From Gnetum montanum (Eukaryota; Streptophyta; Gnetopsida; Gnetales; Gnetaceae), in NCBI GenBank assembly GCA_015680685.1, contig MNCI01011532.1:599536-663535 (forward strand): a stretch of DNA of 64,000 nt. Reading direction: 5' to 3'. The notes under the pieces are model-generated. The model ran no database searches and was not told the origin of the DNA. It saw only the letters and a list, made by a program, of their open reading frames with translations. Shown one piece after another: positions 1 through 11,997 of the stretch (the stretch's first letter is position 1; each line of letters opens with the position of its first letter). The translations under genes were made by a program, and so were the position numbers.

Positions 1-73
1 GGAGTTCGACCGGATCGCATGTGCTACACTCGTATTCGTATGGTTAAGTGTAGGGGTACCTCACCACTCATCA
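1..73 (+). repeat. 3' end of a plus-oriented LTR, cut by the window edge
   Basis: The last 50 or so bases match the reverse complement of the first bases of the LTRs at 9027 and 11002 (a GTATGGTTAAGTGTAGGGG core ending in CTCATCA). This is therefore the end of a related LTR in the opposite orientation to the element that follows. The rest lies outside the window, so no target-site duplication can be tested. Confidence 0.6.
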
Positions 74-114
74 AAAGGTAAAGTAATTCAAGATCTAATT
101 TGATTATTGCTTAT

Positions 115-712
115 TAATGAGTAGCAAGGTACCCCTATGCCCAACCATACAAATCACAAGTGTTCATATGCAATCCAGTCAAATTCACGTGCAATCACAA
201 GCGTTCATGCTAACCATTTCTAAGCTACCAAGTGTCACATGTATGTTCGAAGGGATCATGCTTGTGTATCTTAATAAGTTGCTTGATTAATTAGAATTAA
301 TTACTACATAAATAATATTTATGTGAATTGCATGAAATATAAATGCATAAGAAAGAAAGTCTCATGTGCTACAAGGATTGGATCAAAGAGTTCATCTTTA
401 TTGCCAACACAATGGTGTGCTCAGGTATATTAATGCTTGAATAAAGATCCTTTCACACTTAGACCTCCTATTTCAGGCACTTGAAAAATATTCTAACTTT
501 CAAATGGACAAATTACAAGAGTTTTGCTACTTGACTACTAAAAACTTACTCCCAATTGTGCACCTAGGCGCTATATTTATAGACTCGAGAGTAACCTTGC
601 GATATCGAATGTACGATATCGCATCTTGGGTCACGATATCGCGTACCCAATATCGTGTACCCGATATCACGGCCAGCTTGATATCAGAGCATATGAAAAA
701 CAAAATTTATCA
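115..712 (-). repeat. 3' LTR of element A (internally deleted)
   Basis: This LTR is 598 bp against 835 bp for its partner. It lacks roughly 240 bp near its plus-strand left end but is otherwise collinear. It carries the minus-strand TATA box (574-581, read as TATAAATA) and six GATATCG-like motifs between about 598 and 687. It ends in ATCA at 709-712. Confidence 0.9.
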
Positions 713-721
713 TACCCCCAT
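713..721 (-). other. Polypurine tract of element A
   Basis: Read on the minus strand the sequence is ATGGGGGTA, directly abutting the TGAT that opens the 3' LTR. It is the expected plus-strand primer site, and its position supports the minus orientation of the element. Confidence 0.7.
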
Positions 722-2870
722 GACTGAATGAAAACTTGTCCTTGAGTGCAAAATAAGAGAACCAAGTCCTTTACAAAATATATTAGGGGGTGTGGACTTA
801 TTTGACTAACATGCAGAGTGACACAAAGAAAATAGACAAATAAAAAAGTGCCCGAGCATACAATATTACAATTATGTACAAAATTGGTGTTTGTGACAAT
901 AGGAAAGAACACCACGAATCCAAAGGACATCCAACCCCTCTTGGCAATAGAAGAATGAGGGAGAGGTAGAAAAGATCCAACTGTCATGAATAATTTCCCG
1001 TGAGTGATATGGTTGCATCCTTCTTGGTGACGATAGTCCCGCTTCTAGTCCACGCTTTCCACTTCAATCACAACAAAACCAAGGATTAACATATATAGTG
1101 TAATAGATAATAGCTGAATACCATGTCTCGTTGGTGATTTTATCTGACCAAGTTATGATTGTGATAGATTGATTACTTGATATTATTAGTGGAAAGACTG
1201 ACAAATGGATTAAATAAGAGAAGTGATCCATACAATTCAAAAAAAGCTTAACACAAGGAGTACTAGAAATAGGGTATTCACAACAATAAAAAGGAGTTCA
1301 TTACAAATAGTTTTGAAGGTGTGTACAACTGGATGACATGGATGGGATAAATAAAAGAATTTGATTGTAACAATGTCTAAGGGTAAAGAACTTAACTTTA
1401 ACCAAACCAAAAAATATACAAGTGGGTCCTCCCCAAAGCAGGCACGAGCTTTTATGCCCTTGCATAACTTCAGATCAAGGAGTTTGTGGGCTCCATGGAT
1501 GATTAATGGTTATGGAAAGTTAAGTGCAAAGACCAAAAAGTAACTAACTAAGAAACCTAACACATCAAACTATAACATTGAATCAAAACATGAAACCAGC
1601 AGTGAGGTGAGATATGGAAAGCATAGATGGATAACAAAGAAAGTGAAATGGAGTTCCTAATTATGGTCACATACAGTCTCTTTTGAAGTTTGTGATTAAA
1701 TGACTTGGTAGGATCCATCCTTAGTCCAGATCAAAACCAACCACTTTCAGTGAATTCACATCAACATTCTAAGGCTAGTCCATCCCCTAAGACATAAGAA
1801 TGCTTCCACAAAATAACCACCATTCCAACTTGGAGAGAAGATAGGAAGTGAGAAAGGGCCTTAGTTAAAGGAGACAAGACAAGTCTCATAACCAGTGCTT
1901 GTAGCCCTTTTATTTGGTCTAAGGGGTGTGCTTTGAATTCCTTTTTTTTTTTGAATGGGAACCACACCATGCAAAGACCCATGCATTTTTTACATTTCTT
2001 TTGTCCAAGGGGTGTGTCTTGAATCCTCATCTTTTCTCTTTTTTTTTTTGGATGAGGACCACGCCATGCAAGGACTTATTTGACTTCCTACCGTGAAATG
2101 ACGTGGAATGGTGAGAAGCTTACAAGAACACTCTTGCATGTAGAAAAATAGAAAAACACAAAGAATACCGCATCCCTTTGAAGCCACACCCTATCCAAAC
2201 CTTTGATTCCTTCCTAATTTTGAAAACTACACAAGTCACCAATTTATTAAAGTTGCATTAATGAAGAAGAGACTGCACACTTCCAAAACAAGGAAAACCA
2301 TAGAGTATGTGGATGGGTGGATGATGTGGACTCATTTTCTGTTACATGAAAAGAAACCATGTTCTAGTCATTAGTAATGACAATCAAAGTTAGAAACCAG
2401 ACATCAACAATCAAATTACAAATGAAGCATATCACCATCGAGTAGTGCATTGCCATTGTACCTACCACCTTATTAGTAGAAAAAGTAGAGAAATACATCG
2501 ATCCTAAGCAATCATAACCATAAAAGAATGTAAAAGAGTAGACAATAAATATTGAATATATTAACAATGGTGTAAAAAAATTAAGAGAAGACCAATAGCC
2601 TTAAAAATACAAATATGTAAAACAAAGAAGATGAAAATAAAAAGTTGTAAAACCAAAATGTGTAAAACAAACAAAAAGTCAAAAACTAAGGAGTCACCTA
2701 AGGTGCTGGTATGGATGGCCATCTCCACCACGAGTAAGTTGGAAGGGAGAGATTCAAAAGATTGAGCATGGTTATCCATCTAATAAGGTGTTTGTTGCGT
2801 TGGTTGGCTTGGGCTCGTGGAAAGGTTTTATTTGTTAAATGTTGACTAGTTGTTTCTTGTCTAGGCTATC
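722..2870 (-). other. Non-coding 3' internal region of element A
   Basis: About 2.1 kb lies between the integrase remnant and the 3' LTR. I see no convincing reading frame. A roughly 75-bp unit occurs twice in a row (about 1917-1990 and 2000-2075); each copy has a GGGGTGTG core, a poly-T run and a CC(A/G)TGCAA(A/G)GAC tail. Long non-coding or extra-ORF 3' regions are common in Athila/Tat elements. Confidence 0.5.
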
Positions 2871-2879
2871 AGGTTTGTA

Positions 2880-3735
2880 GATGATCATGGCCCTAGATGG
2901 AAAATTCTCATCAATGATGTAAGGTCCTTCCCACAATGTTTGAAATTTGGTTGTTCGGGTACATGTGCGGGATTCCAATAAAAGACTTATCTCCTGGTTG
3001 AAACTTGACTTTTCTTATTTTGAGGTCATGGCATTTCTTGTTGAATGTCATATAAATTTTGTTGGATAATAGGGCCATTAACTAATTTTTGTCTAGCAAG
3101 TTAAGACTCATTAATTGCTCCTTTTGTGCTAGACTTAGATTTAGGTCAAGATCACAGGTTGTAGAGAGTGTACAGAGTTTGGATTGGATGGGCAATGTTG
3201 GTAGTTTTTCATACATGAGCTCATAGGGAGAATAACCTATGGGAAGTTTCCATGTCGAGCGATAGGCCCAAAGGGAATCATTTAATTTAGTGCTCTAGTC
3301 CCTTTGGTACTTACTAATGGTACACGTTAAAATTTTTGTAATCTCTTGATTAGTGACCTCAACTTGACCATTGGCTTGGGGCTGATATGGAGTTGTGAGT
3401 TTATGCTCAACCACTAAGCATTGCATCAGTTTCCCACAAAGTGACACCTGTAAAATGAGTTTCATTATCAGAAATTAACACACAAGGTATACCAAACCTA
3501 TTTACGATACTTGTTGTACAAACTAAGTAGCAGTGGTAAATGTACAGTCGGTGATGACTACTACTTCTACCCACTTGGTGCAATAGTCAACTGTGACTAT
3601 GATATATGCCTTTCCATTTGATAAAGGTGCAATGGGATCCATAAAGTTAATGCTCCAAATATCAAATGACTCAAAAGATTGTATCCATTGTTGTGGCCCC
3701 TCCATTGAGCTGTCATTCCACCATTCCTCTAGCAA
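2880..3735 (-). pseudogene. Integrase remnant of element A
   Basis: The open part (3523-3735) reads FDIWSINFMDPIAPLSNGKA followed by YIIVTVDYCTKWVE. This is the start of the rve integrase core with its first catalytic Asp in the FDIW.INFM block. Downstream, in broken frames, comes KFQTLWEGPYII at about 2900-2940, matching the chromodomain-proximal end of gypsy integrases (usually KL...W.GPF.I). Several stops interrupt the catalytic core. Integrase would insert the cDNA into the host genome; this copy cannot. Confidence 0.8.
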
Positions 3736-4070
3736 CGATTACAAGCGCGGATGAATTGGTATGCATCCCTGAAGATTGTTGGCCAATAATACCCTACCAT
3801 GAGAATTTTTATGGTCATGCATCTCCCACCATAATGGCCCCCACAAGGACCTTCATGAGCATCTTAAAGAATGTGCAGTTGATCCGTATTAGGGACACAC
3901 CAACGTACTAGGCCATCAGGATAGACTTTGTAAAGGTTTTCATTAATCTCCATTAAATACTTGACTCGGTGAAGAAACTGTTGTTTCTTTCTAGTGTCTA
4001 GCTCTTGCGACGGTTCTTGCTTGAGCAGATAAGTGAGGATGGTGTCATACCATTTTGTTTTAGCAAGTAT

Positions 4071-4715
4071 TTATGTATTAATAGCACCTGCAAGGAGAGA
4101 TTCATTAGGGAATTGATTAGATAAAGGATTGTCTTTCTCCTTGTCATCCCATCTTAATCGCAATAAGTGATCCGTGCTCACATTCTCCACACCTTTACGA
4201 TCTACCATCGTGAGATCAAATTCCCGCAAAATCATGAGCCACCATATGACATGGGGGCTCACTATTGCTTTGTTCATTAAAAATCTAATGTAGCTATGAT
4301 CTGTGTGCACAAACACTTTGTAGCCAAGCACATAGTACTTGAACTTCTCTAAAGTAAACACCACTGTCATCAACTCCTTTTTTGTAGTGGTGTAGTTCAG
4401 TTGTGCACCTGCAATGCTCCGACTTGCATAGTGAATGTAATATGGATGTTTTTGACCATCCATTTGTGTAAGCACTACCCCCAAAGCATAATTTGATGCA
4501 TCAATCATCACATGAAATGGTCTGGACCAATCTAGTGCTTGAAGAATGGGGGTTTCAATAAGCATTTGCTTCAATTGTTGAAATGCTAATTCACATGCAA
4601 GGATCCAGATGAATGATGCATCCTTCTTTGTTAATTTTACCAATGGCTTGGCAATTTTGGAAAAATTTTCAATGAAGCATTGGTAGTAGCCAATATGACC
4701 AAGGAATAACCGCAC
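4071..4715 (-). pseudogene. RNase H region of element A polyprotein
   Basis: The 214-residue open stretch begins with the RT connection motif (MRLFLGHIGYYQCFIENFSK). It continues with an RNase H domain: FHVMIDASNYALGVVL carries the first Asp, KKELMTVVF the Glu, VFVHTDHSYIRFL the second Asp, and VENVSTDHLLRL the last. These match the DAS, E, TDH and ADHLSRL signatures of plant Ty3/gypsy RNase H. The frame is open here but disconnected from the RT frame by a stop and frame change near 4720-4780. Confidence 0.9.
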
Positions 4716-4779
4716 TTCTTTGACTATTTCAGGTTGATGGGTTATTCCTTAGAAGACTCTTATTTTTTCAGGGTCCACC

Positions 4780-5300
4780 TCAATTCCTGCTTTTGAAATG
4801 CAATGCCCCAAGACTATGCCTTCCTGGACCATAAGATGGCTCTTTTGCCAATTGAGGTGGAGGTTTGTTTTGACACAGATGATCCAAGGCTTGCTTCAAC
4901 GTAGCTCCATAGGTAGAAAAATCATCCATAAAAACTTCTACCCCACTACCAATTTGTTGTTGAAAATTGCTGAGATCTAATTGTTGAAATGTGACTGGGG
5001 CATTGCATAAACCAAATGGCATTTATCGGTAAGCAAAAGTCCCCCAAGCACTTGTGAAAGTTATCTTTGCCTGGTCCTTTGGTGCAATCCAAATTTGGTT
5101 ATAGCCACTATAACCATCAAGGAAGCTATAATAACAATGCCTAAAAATGGTGTCCAGCACTTGGTCGATGAAAGGCAACGGAAAATGATCTTTGAAAGTT
5201 ACCATGTTGAGCAGCCAAAAATCAATGCACACTCGCTATTTTCCTTCTTTCTTTGGTACAATCATGAGTGGACTGATCCACTCACTATATACGATAGGAT
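4780..5300 (-). pseudogene. Reverse transcriptase region of element A
   Basis: Two pieces are visible. The first (5023-5232) reads CIDFWLLNMVTFKDHFPLPF then FLDGYSGYNQIWIAPKDQ and GTFAYR. The second (from 5022) reads MPFGLCNAPVTFQQ then VEVFMDDFSTYG. The catalytic YMDD is FMDD here, and GYSGYNQI with PFGLCNAP are standard Athila/Tat RT blocks. A TAA replaces the Arg codon expected in AYRRMPFG. The frame then shifts after FMDDF. It copies RNA to cDNA in live relatives and is dead here. Confidence 0.9.
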
Positions 5301-5964
5301 AGATGAATCCCACCTTGAGGAGTTGTTCAATCTCCTCTTTGACAATCTACTTTAATTTGGGATTCAAACGCTGCTACGGTTGTCATTTCAACTTGATGGC
5401 AAGGTCTATGTATATCTGGTGCTGGCATATTCTTGGATCTATCCCAGTGAGTTCAGAATAAGACCAAGTAAAGGTTGCTGACCACTTTTTCACAACTTTT
5501 ATCAACTTTTTCTTCTGTTCTATAGCAAGCTTGGCATTAATGATAACTGGCCTCCCATTTTAAAAAAATTCATACTCCATTCTAGTCGGTAGTGTCTTCA
5601 ATTCAAGGGGCTCTTATTTAAAATTGTCAGGAATTTCTAGCTCACCCCAATTGCCATCATCATTTGCTCCTTTAAAGAGTTGGTGATGAACTTAATCAAG
5701 TTCATCCATACTTGTACATTAGGCCCTCAGTAGGTTCCATGCATAATGTGCTTCTCCTAGCATCAGCTGTCAGCCACTGGGTGCCCTCTTGTATGATGGC
5801 TACTATGTACAGACATCTCTAAATCTCAGCTTCTAGTGCACATTTCTTGCATGTAGAGATAGATGTTTGCTTTACTGACCATCGCTTCTGCACGTAATGG
5901 CACCCTAAATCACTGTACGCGATACATGAAACTCTCTTCTAGATCTTTCCAAATTCATTTTTTT

Positions 5965-6294
5965 TTATATTTCCAAGGAAAGATCTCTAATGCCCATTTT
6001 GGCATCAACGGTACTTAGCCATGTCCTTCCCATAATGATTGGAAAGTCCCCCTTGCAGTTCTCCACTTTAATTACTAGGAAATTAGTGGGATATGACCAC
6101 CCACAAACAGTGGTGATGATGTCCTTAACCAGTCCCAATGGAACAGTGATGGAGTAGTCTACCAATTCAAGCTGAATGTTGCTCTTCTTCAAAGGAGAAA
6201 GGTTCCACATTATGTACATCTCATGTGAGATCAAATTAACACCAAAACTAGAGTCAAGAAGATCTTTGCAAGGCTCTTTCTCAGCAATTTGCAA
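5965..6294 (-). pseudogene. Aspartic protease remnant of element A
   Basis: The peptide reads LLDSSFGVNLISHEMY, then IITTVCGWSYPTNFLVI, then FPIIMGRTWLSTVDA. The catalytic D(T/S)G appears as DSS, so the Gly is lost. The ILGRPWL-like end (IIMGRTWL) is typical of plant retropepsins. The same protein in element C (about 45400-45720) keeps DSG, which supports the reading. Confidence 0.8.
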
Positions 6295-7038
6295 CTAAAG
6301 TAGGGGACTCCCAAGATCAGCTAATTTTCTAGGTAGGTTACCAGCTTGAATCCAATCAGATATAACATGTGTCAACATTACAGTGTGGATTCAAGAAGGA
6401 TTTTGGTTTGAAGGGAACTTAGATAAAAAGGATACAAAGGAAGTTGGAGGAGTAGGGTTACCAACCACCGATGTGTCTGAGGGATTTGGTGGAATACAAG
6501 GTTGAAAAAAGGATCTTTTCTTTATTCATGGTTCCAACCCATTGGATAGGTTAACTGATTGCAGGTTAACTGCCCTTGTAGCGTTTCTTTGCTATGGTTA
6601 TGCAGGCAATTCACCTTGCATGGATGGAACAAGTAGTAGTTGTGCAAGAGGTGGAGGAGTAGGTGTAGGAACAGAAGGTACATGAAGATTGTAGGTGGCA
6701 TCTCTCCTTGGATAGGGTGATTAACATGTTTTAGGAGGGTAGTGGTAGGATTGGTAAGTAGAAACATGACTAGAGGAGTCCCTTGGATATGAAGGTTGTT
6801 GAAGATAGTAACTGTAAGGATCTGGTTGTCAATAAGGGTACTACTATCTTGGAGGTGCCAATGTCCATGATTGTGGTTACTTCCACTGCTAGTACAATTC
6901 ATAGGATTGCAGAGGAGTTCCACTTGGATAGTATTGTTGTGGCTAGTGGAACTTTTGAAGATTGCCTTATGGATAAGGCAATCTTTTGGGCGTTTGCCTT
7001 TGTGCAAGTTGTGGATGTAAGGCATACACCCCCAATTC

Positions 7039-8000
7039 CTACAAGTGTGATACAACTGGACAACATCCCTTAGAATGTTCATATTGGTAGACATCACACC
7101 CACCGTCATCATCTGAGTCACTATCTACAACCATCTTACCTTTACGTGTAGATATGGCATGCTTAGCCTCCTTATGCCTCTGGTGCTCATGCTCACCACT
7201 TTGTTCCTTGGACCCTTCAACAATTTTTAGAATATCTTGAAACCTATTGTCCATGAAGTCCCATAATTGATCAACCTTATTCATGATTTCTAATTGCAAT
7301 TTATAGAATAGCAAGGTTTTCTGATTAACCATCTCATCTATAGCGAATTCATCCTCACTATCACAAAATCAAATCCCTTTTTTCTGAATAGAAGGATCCC
7401 TATTGCATTCTTTTGCACTTTCACATTTTCTCAGTTCTCCCTCCTCCTTGGCTACTTGCTTAATTAATTTTTTAATTCAATGGGTACTCAACTCCGTCAA
7501 TCTCCCTTGGGCATAGACGCCAAGGATATTCCTAGTTTCAAATCGCAACCCATCTATGATATGGTGAAGCTGATCAAGCTAGGAGTATCCATGGCTGGGA
7601 CACCTATGCAACAAAGAGTAGTATCAAACAATAATAGCATCCAAGGCCTCATGATTCCCTTGTTTCCACCCTTGAATTTGTTTTCTTAGATTGGATACTC
7701 AAGAGTACGTTTGATATTTGTCATTGAATAATTCTAACATCATACTCCACTGCCTAATTGATTCTGGTTCCAAGGATCAATACTAATTTTCTGCTTCCTT
7801 TATGAGTGTCCTTGGAAATAATTTCAACTTTTACCATTCATTCTCAATATTTTGCAAGGCACATGCATCTTGCAAGGCTTGGAGATGATTTTGTGGATCA
7901 GCATCATATCCTCCCTCAAATCGAGGGATGTTGTTCATATCCAACCTCTTTATTCTGCTGTCCTTCACATGCCTTGTTGAAATCTTCATAGCCTCTGCAA
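7039..8000 (-). pseudogene. Gag remnant of element A
   Basis: Minus-strand pieces read LRKQIQGWKQG, then SLLHRCPSHGY, IIDGLRFETRNILGVYAQGR, KKLIKQVAKEEGELRK, KVDQLWDFMDNRF, and YEHSKGCCPV near the C end. The order and wording match the retrotransposon gag domain (PF03732 type) of Athila/Tat elements and the homologous gag of element C at 43780-44640. Several stops interrupt the frame. Gag forms the virus-like particle in active relatives. Confidence 0.75.
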
Positions 8001-9007
8001 TATTCAACATGCCCCAAGTAGCAAGTAGAGGTTCATCAAGGCCATGATGGTGGTGCCTATGATGTTCTCTACTAGCCCTTCTTTCTTGATGACAGGCCTC
8101 TTTAGATTGCCCATGTCTTCAGTCACGACTGTCCCAATGGTCCCTTCTATGGTTCTGGTTTCATCGATCACCTCCATCATGGTTATTCCTTCTATGGCCA
8201 CAATTTGAACCAAATGAAGAAGAAGAAGAAGATAATGAAGGGGAAGAAGAAGGAAAAATTTCTCTGCGCTGACACCTATCATCCTTCCTTTGATGCTTGT
8301 GACCACGATCACGATCATAATCTCCTTTGTCCCCCTTTTCCTAACTTGCTTCTCTAGATCCATTTTTGTCATTGGATCTATTTTGACTAGAACCTAGATT
8401 ATGGATTGTAGATTGTACATTCTAGTTAAGGGTTCCTTGAACAAAGTCAAAGAGAAGAATTACTAAAAAAGTGATTGCCTTCATCAATTGGGCTAAGCGG
8501 AGGTGGAAAGATATTTGACCCCTTGCCTTTCACAAGCTCATGTTGGTGCTCCAGCTAACAATCCCTTAATCTTTGCACTTTAGTGGGATGATAATCCCTT
8601 GAGTCGGGATCTAGCATCTCATATTCTCCATGGAGATGTTGAAGCCCATGTCATGCAAGCATTAGCTAGAGCATAGTTGGAACAAATCGATTAGGTGGCA
8701 ACATGATGTTGCCTTCCATATCACATCACCGCATTAGTTCATCTTGATGTAAGATGAAGGTAAAGTCTAGTACATACTCATCAGGATGAGCATATACCAC
8801 TCAGTGTTATTGAGGTACTTGAACTACCCTGGGCGGAGATGGGCTCCTATGAGAAGAAGACATTTTTTGTTAATAAAAAGTGTGCAGTTAAGATTTAATT
8901 TAATGATAATAATAATAATTTTTGTTTTTGTACAATTTGACTCTCAGGGTTCAAAAAACAAGGTTACTAAATTTCACTAGGCTTAAATAGTGCACAAAGA
9001 ACTATAA

Positions 9008-9025
9008 TCCTCGGCAACGGCACCA
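9008..9025 (-). other. Primer-binding site, tRNA-Asp (element A)
   Basis: The plus strand reads CCTCGGCAACGGCACCA, which equals the 3' end of plant tRNA-Asp with two substitutions. It lies one base from the LTR at 9027. This fixes the element on the minus strand and fits the Athila/Tat lineage. Confidence 0.85.
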
Positions 9026-9026
9026 A

Positions 9027-9861
9027 TGATGAGCAGCAAGGTACCCCTACACCCAACCATACAAATCACAAGTGTTCACATGTTAAATTTTGTAGACTAT
9101 AATTACTAAGTACACTAGAGCTAAATAACAAGTGCATGTTGTTTGTTCGCTATCTTCCCAGTCCCACTTGTGGAATGCAATTGTATGGTTAAGTGTGACT
9201 AAGGCATAAGATTTTTATTATTTTATGTTTTTATGGAATTACTCACGTAGAACAAGGATAAAAGTAAGAGTGATTAAAGGTAAGAGAAATTAATTGCTAA
9301 GCAAGCTATAGTCTAATCTACCCTAACACAGGTAAGCATTCCCACTTCCCAGACACATCCTGAACTTTGTGTAAACACTACTGGGTTGTCAAACGCTAAT
9401 CGTTTATAAGCTACCAAGTGTCACACGTATATTCGAAGGGGTCTTGCTTGTGTATCTTAATAAGTTGCTTGATTAATTATAATTAATTACTGCATAAATA
9501 ATATTTATGTAAATTGCATGAAATATAAATGCATAAGAAAGAAAGTCTCACGTGCTGCAAGGATTGGATCAAAGAGTTCATCTTTATTGCCAACACAATG
9601 GTGTATTCAAGTACATCAATGCTTGAATAAAGATCTGTTCACACTTAGACCTCTTTCTTGGGCACTTGGAAAATATTCTAACTTTCAAATGGACAAACTG
9701 CAAAAGTTTCACTACTTATTGTGCACATGGGCGTTGTATTTATAGACCCGGGAGTAACCCTATGATATCAAATGTACGATATCGCATCTTGGGTTGCGAT
9801 ATCACATATCCAATATCATAGCCACCCCAATATCGGAGCATATGAAAAACACAATTTATTA
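9027..9861 (-). repeat. 5' LTR of element A
   Basis: This 835-bp LTR begins TGATGAGCAGC on the plus strand and ends ATTA. A minus-strand TATA box (9737-9744) is preceded in sense by GATATCG-like motifs at about 9764-9835. Matching blocks occur at 115-712 and 11002-11864. Confidence 0.92.
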
Positions 9862-10387
9862 CCTATCTAGCCTAACACAAGTAACCGTCCAACTTTCCTA
9901 GACACATCCTGAACACATAAAGGACTATTAGGCTACCAAATGTTAAGCATTGCTAGGTTACCAAGTACTATATGTATGGTTGAAGTGGTCGTGCGTGTGT
10001 TCATTAATAATTGGAAATAAATTGCTTAATTCAAATGCATTAAAGCAAAAAAGCATGAAAGTAAAGTGCATTAAAAGAAAAGATTAATCTATTCTTAGTG
10101 CTACAAGGATTGTCAAAAGAGTTCATTTTATTCCCATCACACTATTGTGCTCAAGTACATCAGTGCTCGAACAACGAACTGTACATACTTAGACTCCTTC
10201 TGCAGGCACTTAGAAAATATTTTAACTCTGAGGAAAATGAATGGCAAGAGCTTCACTACTCTAGCTAAAAATTAACTCAAAATGGGAGCCCAGGTGTTAT
10301 ATTTATAGGCCAGAGTATATACCCCCACATTGTAGCCTCAGTGTCACATACCCGACTTTGGAGCAGATAGAATACAACGATTCATCA
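9862..10387 (-). repeat. Older LTR of the same family, probable host of element A
   Basis: Starting within a few bases of element A, CTAGCCTAACACAAGTAACC resumes the family LTR sequence in mid-LTR. The match continues through a TATA region (TTATATTTATAGG) and ends in ATCA at 10384-10387. It is clearly more diverged than the two LTRs of element A. The simplest reading is that element A inserted into this LTR, with the left part at about 74-114. Confidence 0.6.
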
Positions 10388-10627
10388 AATGTCAAGGCTC
10401 CAATGTCAAGATAGGAAAATCATGACTCATCATTAATAAAGTGAAAATATTATTTTTAATAAAGATGTATTATGGAAAATTATGTTCTTAGTCATTCTAT
10501 ATAGCATTACATAAAAAATATAAAACAATGATGAAGAGATAAGAAGCAAGAAGGAAACAGTGCCTAACTAAGCATTAAATGTTAAAACTATCAAGTAATG
10601 CCAACATTTGTAGCCACAAGTACATTA

Positions 10628-10935
10628 GAATTTGCAAAAAAAAGTCTTCACCATCTTAATAATTTTTTCTTTAAAAATATATTTACAAAGACAAGTAATA
10701 AAAAATTGGCATTCAATTCTATCATATGCTTTAGCATAATCAATCTTTAAAAATATCCTCCTAAGCTTCAACAACATTATTTAGAATATATCTATATTTG
10801 ACAAAGCCAATTTGCATTAGAGTAATTAATTGAGGAATAATTAGTTTTTCTTTTTAGCAAGACATTTAACCAAAATTTAATAAGCTAGATTCAAAAGAGT
10901 AATAAGATGTCAATTACCAATGTGGGAAAGAACAC
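10628..10935 (-). pseudogene. LINE reverse-transcriptase fragment
   Basis: Read on the minus strand with stops ignored, the peptide shows IGFVKYRYILNNVVEA, then DYAKAYDRIE. These match the QTGFVKGRYILDNV and DYAKAYDR blocks of plant LINE RTs. The intact LINE at 36800-36960 has the corresponding QTGFVPGRYILNNVVAAWEG and DYAKAYDNI. This is a short, decayed piece with no visible ends. Confidence 0.7.
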
Positions 10936-11001
10936 CTTCCCTATGAATAAGTTTGATGACTTATCTATTTAACTATTGACCAATAGAACATTATTTACTA
11001 G

Positions 11002-11864
11002 TGATGAGTAGCAAGGTACCCCTACACCTAACCATACAAATCACAGGCATTCATGTAAGATCTAGTCGAATTCAGCAGACTATAATTACTAAGTACACTA
11101 GAGCTAAATAGTGTGTACGTGTTGTTCGTTTGTTGTCTTCCCGGTCCCACTTGTGAAATGCAATTGTATGGTTGAGTGTGACTGAGGCATAAGATTTTTT
11201 GTTATTTTTTATTTTATCCAATTACTCGCGTAGAACAATAATACTAGTAAGAGTGATTAAATGCAAAGTAAACAATGGTCTAATCTAGCCTAACACAAGT
11301 AACCATTCCCACTTCTCGAACACATCCTAAACTCTGTGTAAACACCGTTAGGCTATCAAATGCTAACCGTTTCTAAGCTACCAAGTGTCACACATATGTT
11401 TGAAGGGGTCATGCTTGTGTATCTTAATGAGTTGTTTGGTTTATCAAAATTAATTATTGCATAAATAATATTTATGTAAATTGCATGAAATATAAATGCA
11501 TAAGAAAGAAAGTCTCAGGTGCTGCATGGAATGAATCAAAGTGGTCATCTTTATTGCGAACACAATGGTGTGTTTAGGTACATCAATGCTTGAATAAAGA
11601 TCCATTCACACTTAGATCTCCTACTGCAGGCACTTGGAAAATATTCTAACTGTCAAATGGACAAATTGCAAGAGTTTCACTACTTGACTACCAAAAACTA
11701 CTCCCAATTGTGCACCCGAGCGCTATATTTATAGACCTGGGAGTAACCCTACAATATAAAATGTACGATATTGCATCTTGGGCCATGTTATCGTGTACTC
11801 AATATCGAGTATGCGATATCGTGGCCACCCCGATATCGAAGCATATGAAAAACACGATTTATCA
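11002..11864 (-). repeat. Solo LTR of the element A family, TSD ACTAG
   Basis: This 863-bp LTR begins TGATGAGTAGC and ends GATTTATCA. It is flanked by perfect ACTAG duplications at 10997-11001 and 11865-11869. It shares the TATA box (11726-11733, minus) and GATATCG-rich U3 with element A. No internal sequence is present, so it is the product of LTR-LTR recombination. The duplicated block at 12587 shows the same site without the LTR. Confidence 0.95.
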
Positions 11865-11997
11865 ACTAGCTTTTACAAAAACATAATAAGCATTCATACT
11901 AAAAACATTCCAATGATTTTTTAAAGAAAATCTATGGAATATCCATCAAAACTTGGAATGCTTCCACCTATTATTGCACATTTGTTAACATTAACAT

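Larger units (their letters stand above)
115..9861 (-). mobile_element. Athila/Tat-type Ty3/gypsy LTR retrotransposon (element A), decayed
   Basis: This is a complete but inactive element read on the minus strand. Its 5' LTR is 9027-9861 and its 3' LTR is 115-712. The LTRs open with TGAT/TAAT and close with ATCA/ATTA. The flanking 5-mers CTTAT (110-114) and CCTAT (9862-9866) differ by one transition and fit a decayed target-site duplication. A primer-binding site for tRNA-Asp sits next to the 5' LTR (9008-9025) and a purine tract next to the 3' LTR. In sense order the internal part holds gag, aspartic protease, reverse transcriptase, RNase H and integrase. All are broken by stops and frame changes, so it cannot move by itself. 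The tRNA-Asp primer and the RT wording (FLDGYSGYNQI) place it in the Athila/Tat branch. About 2 kb between integrase and 3' LTR shows no convincing gene. Confidence 0.92.

Noticed and set aside
1361-1543. 60-codon frame in the 3' part of element A
   Set aside because: Plus-strand frame in a minus-strand element, with no domain.
6783-7073. Open plus-strand frame inside element A
   Set aside because: It lies opposite the gag/protease part of a minus-strand element and matches no family I know.
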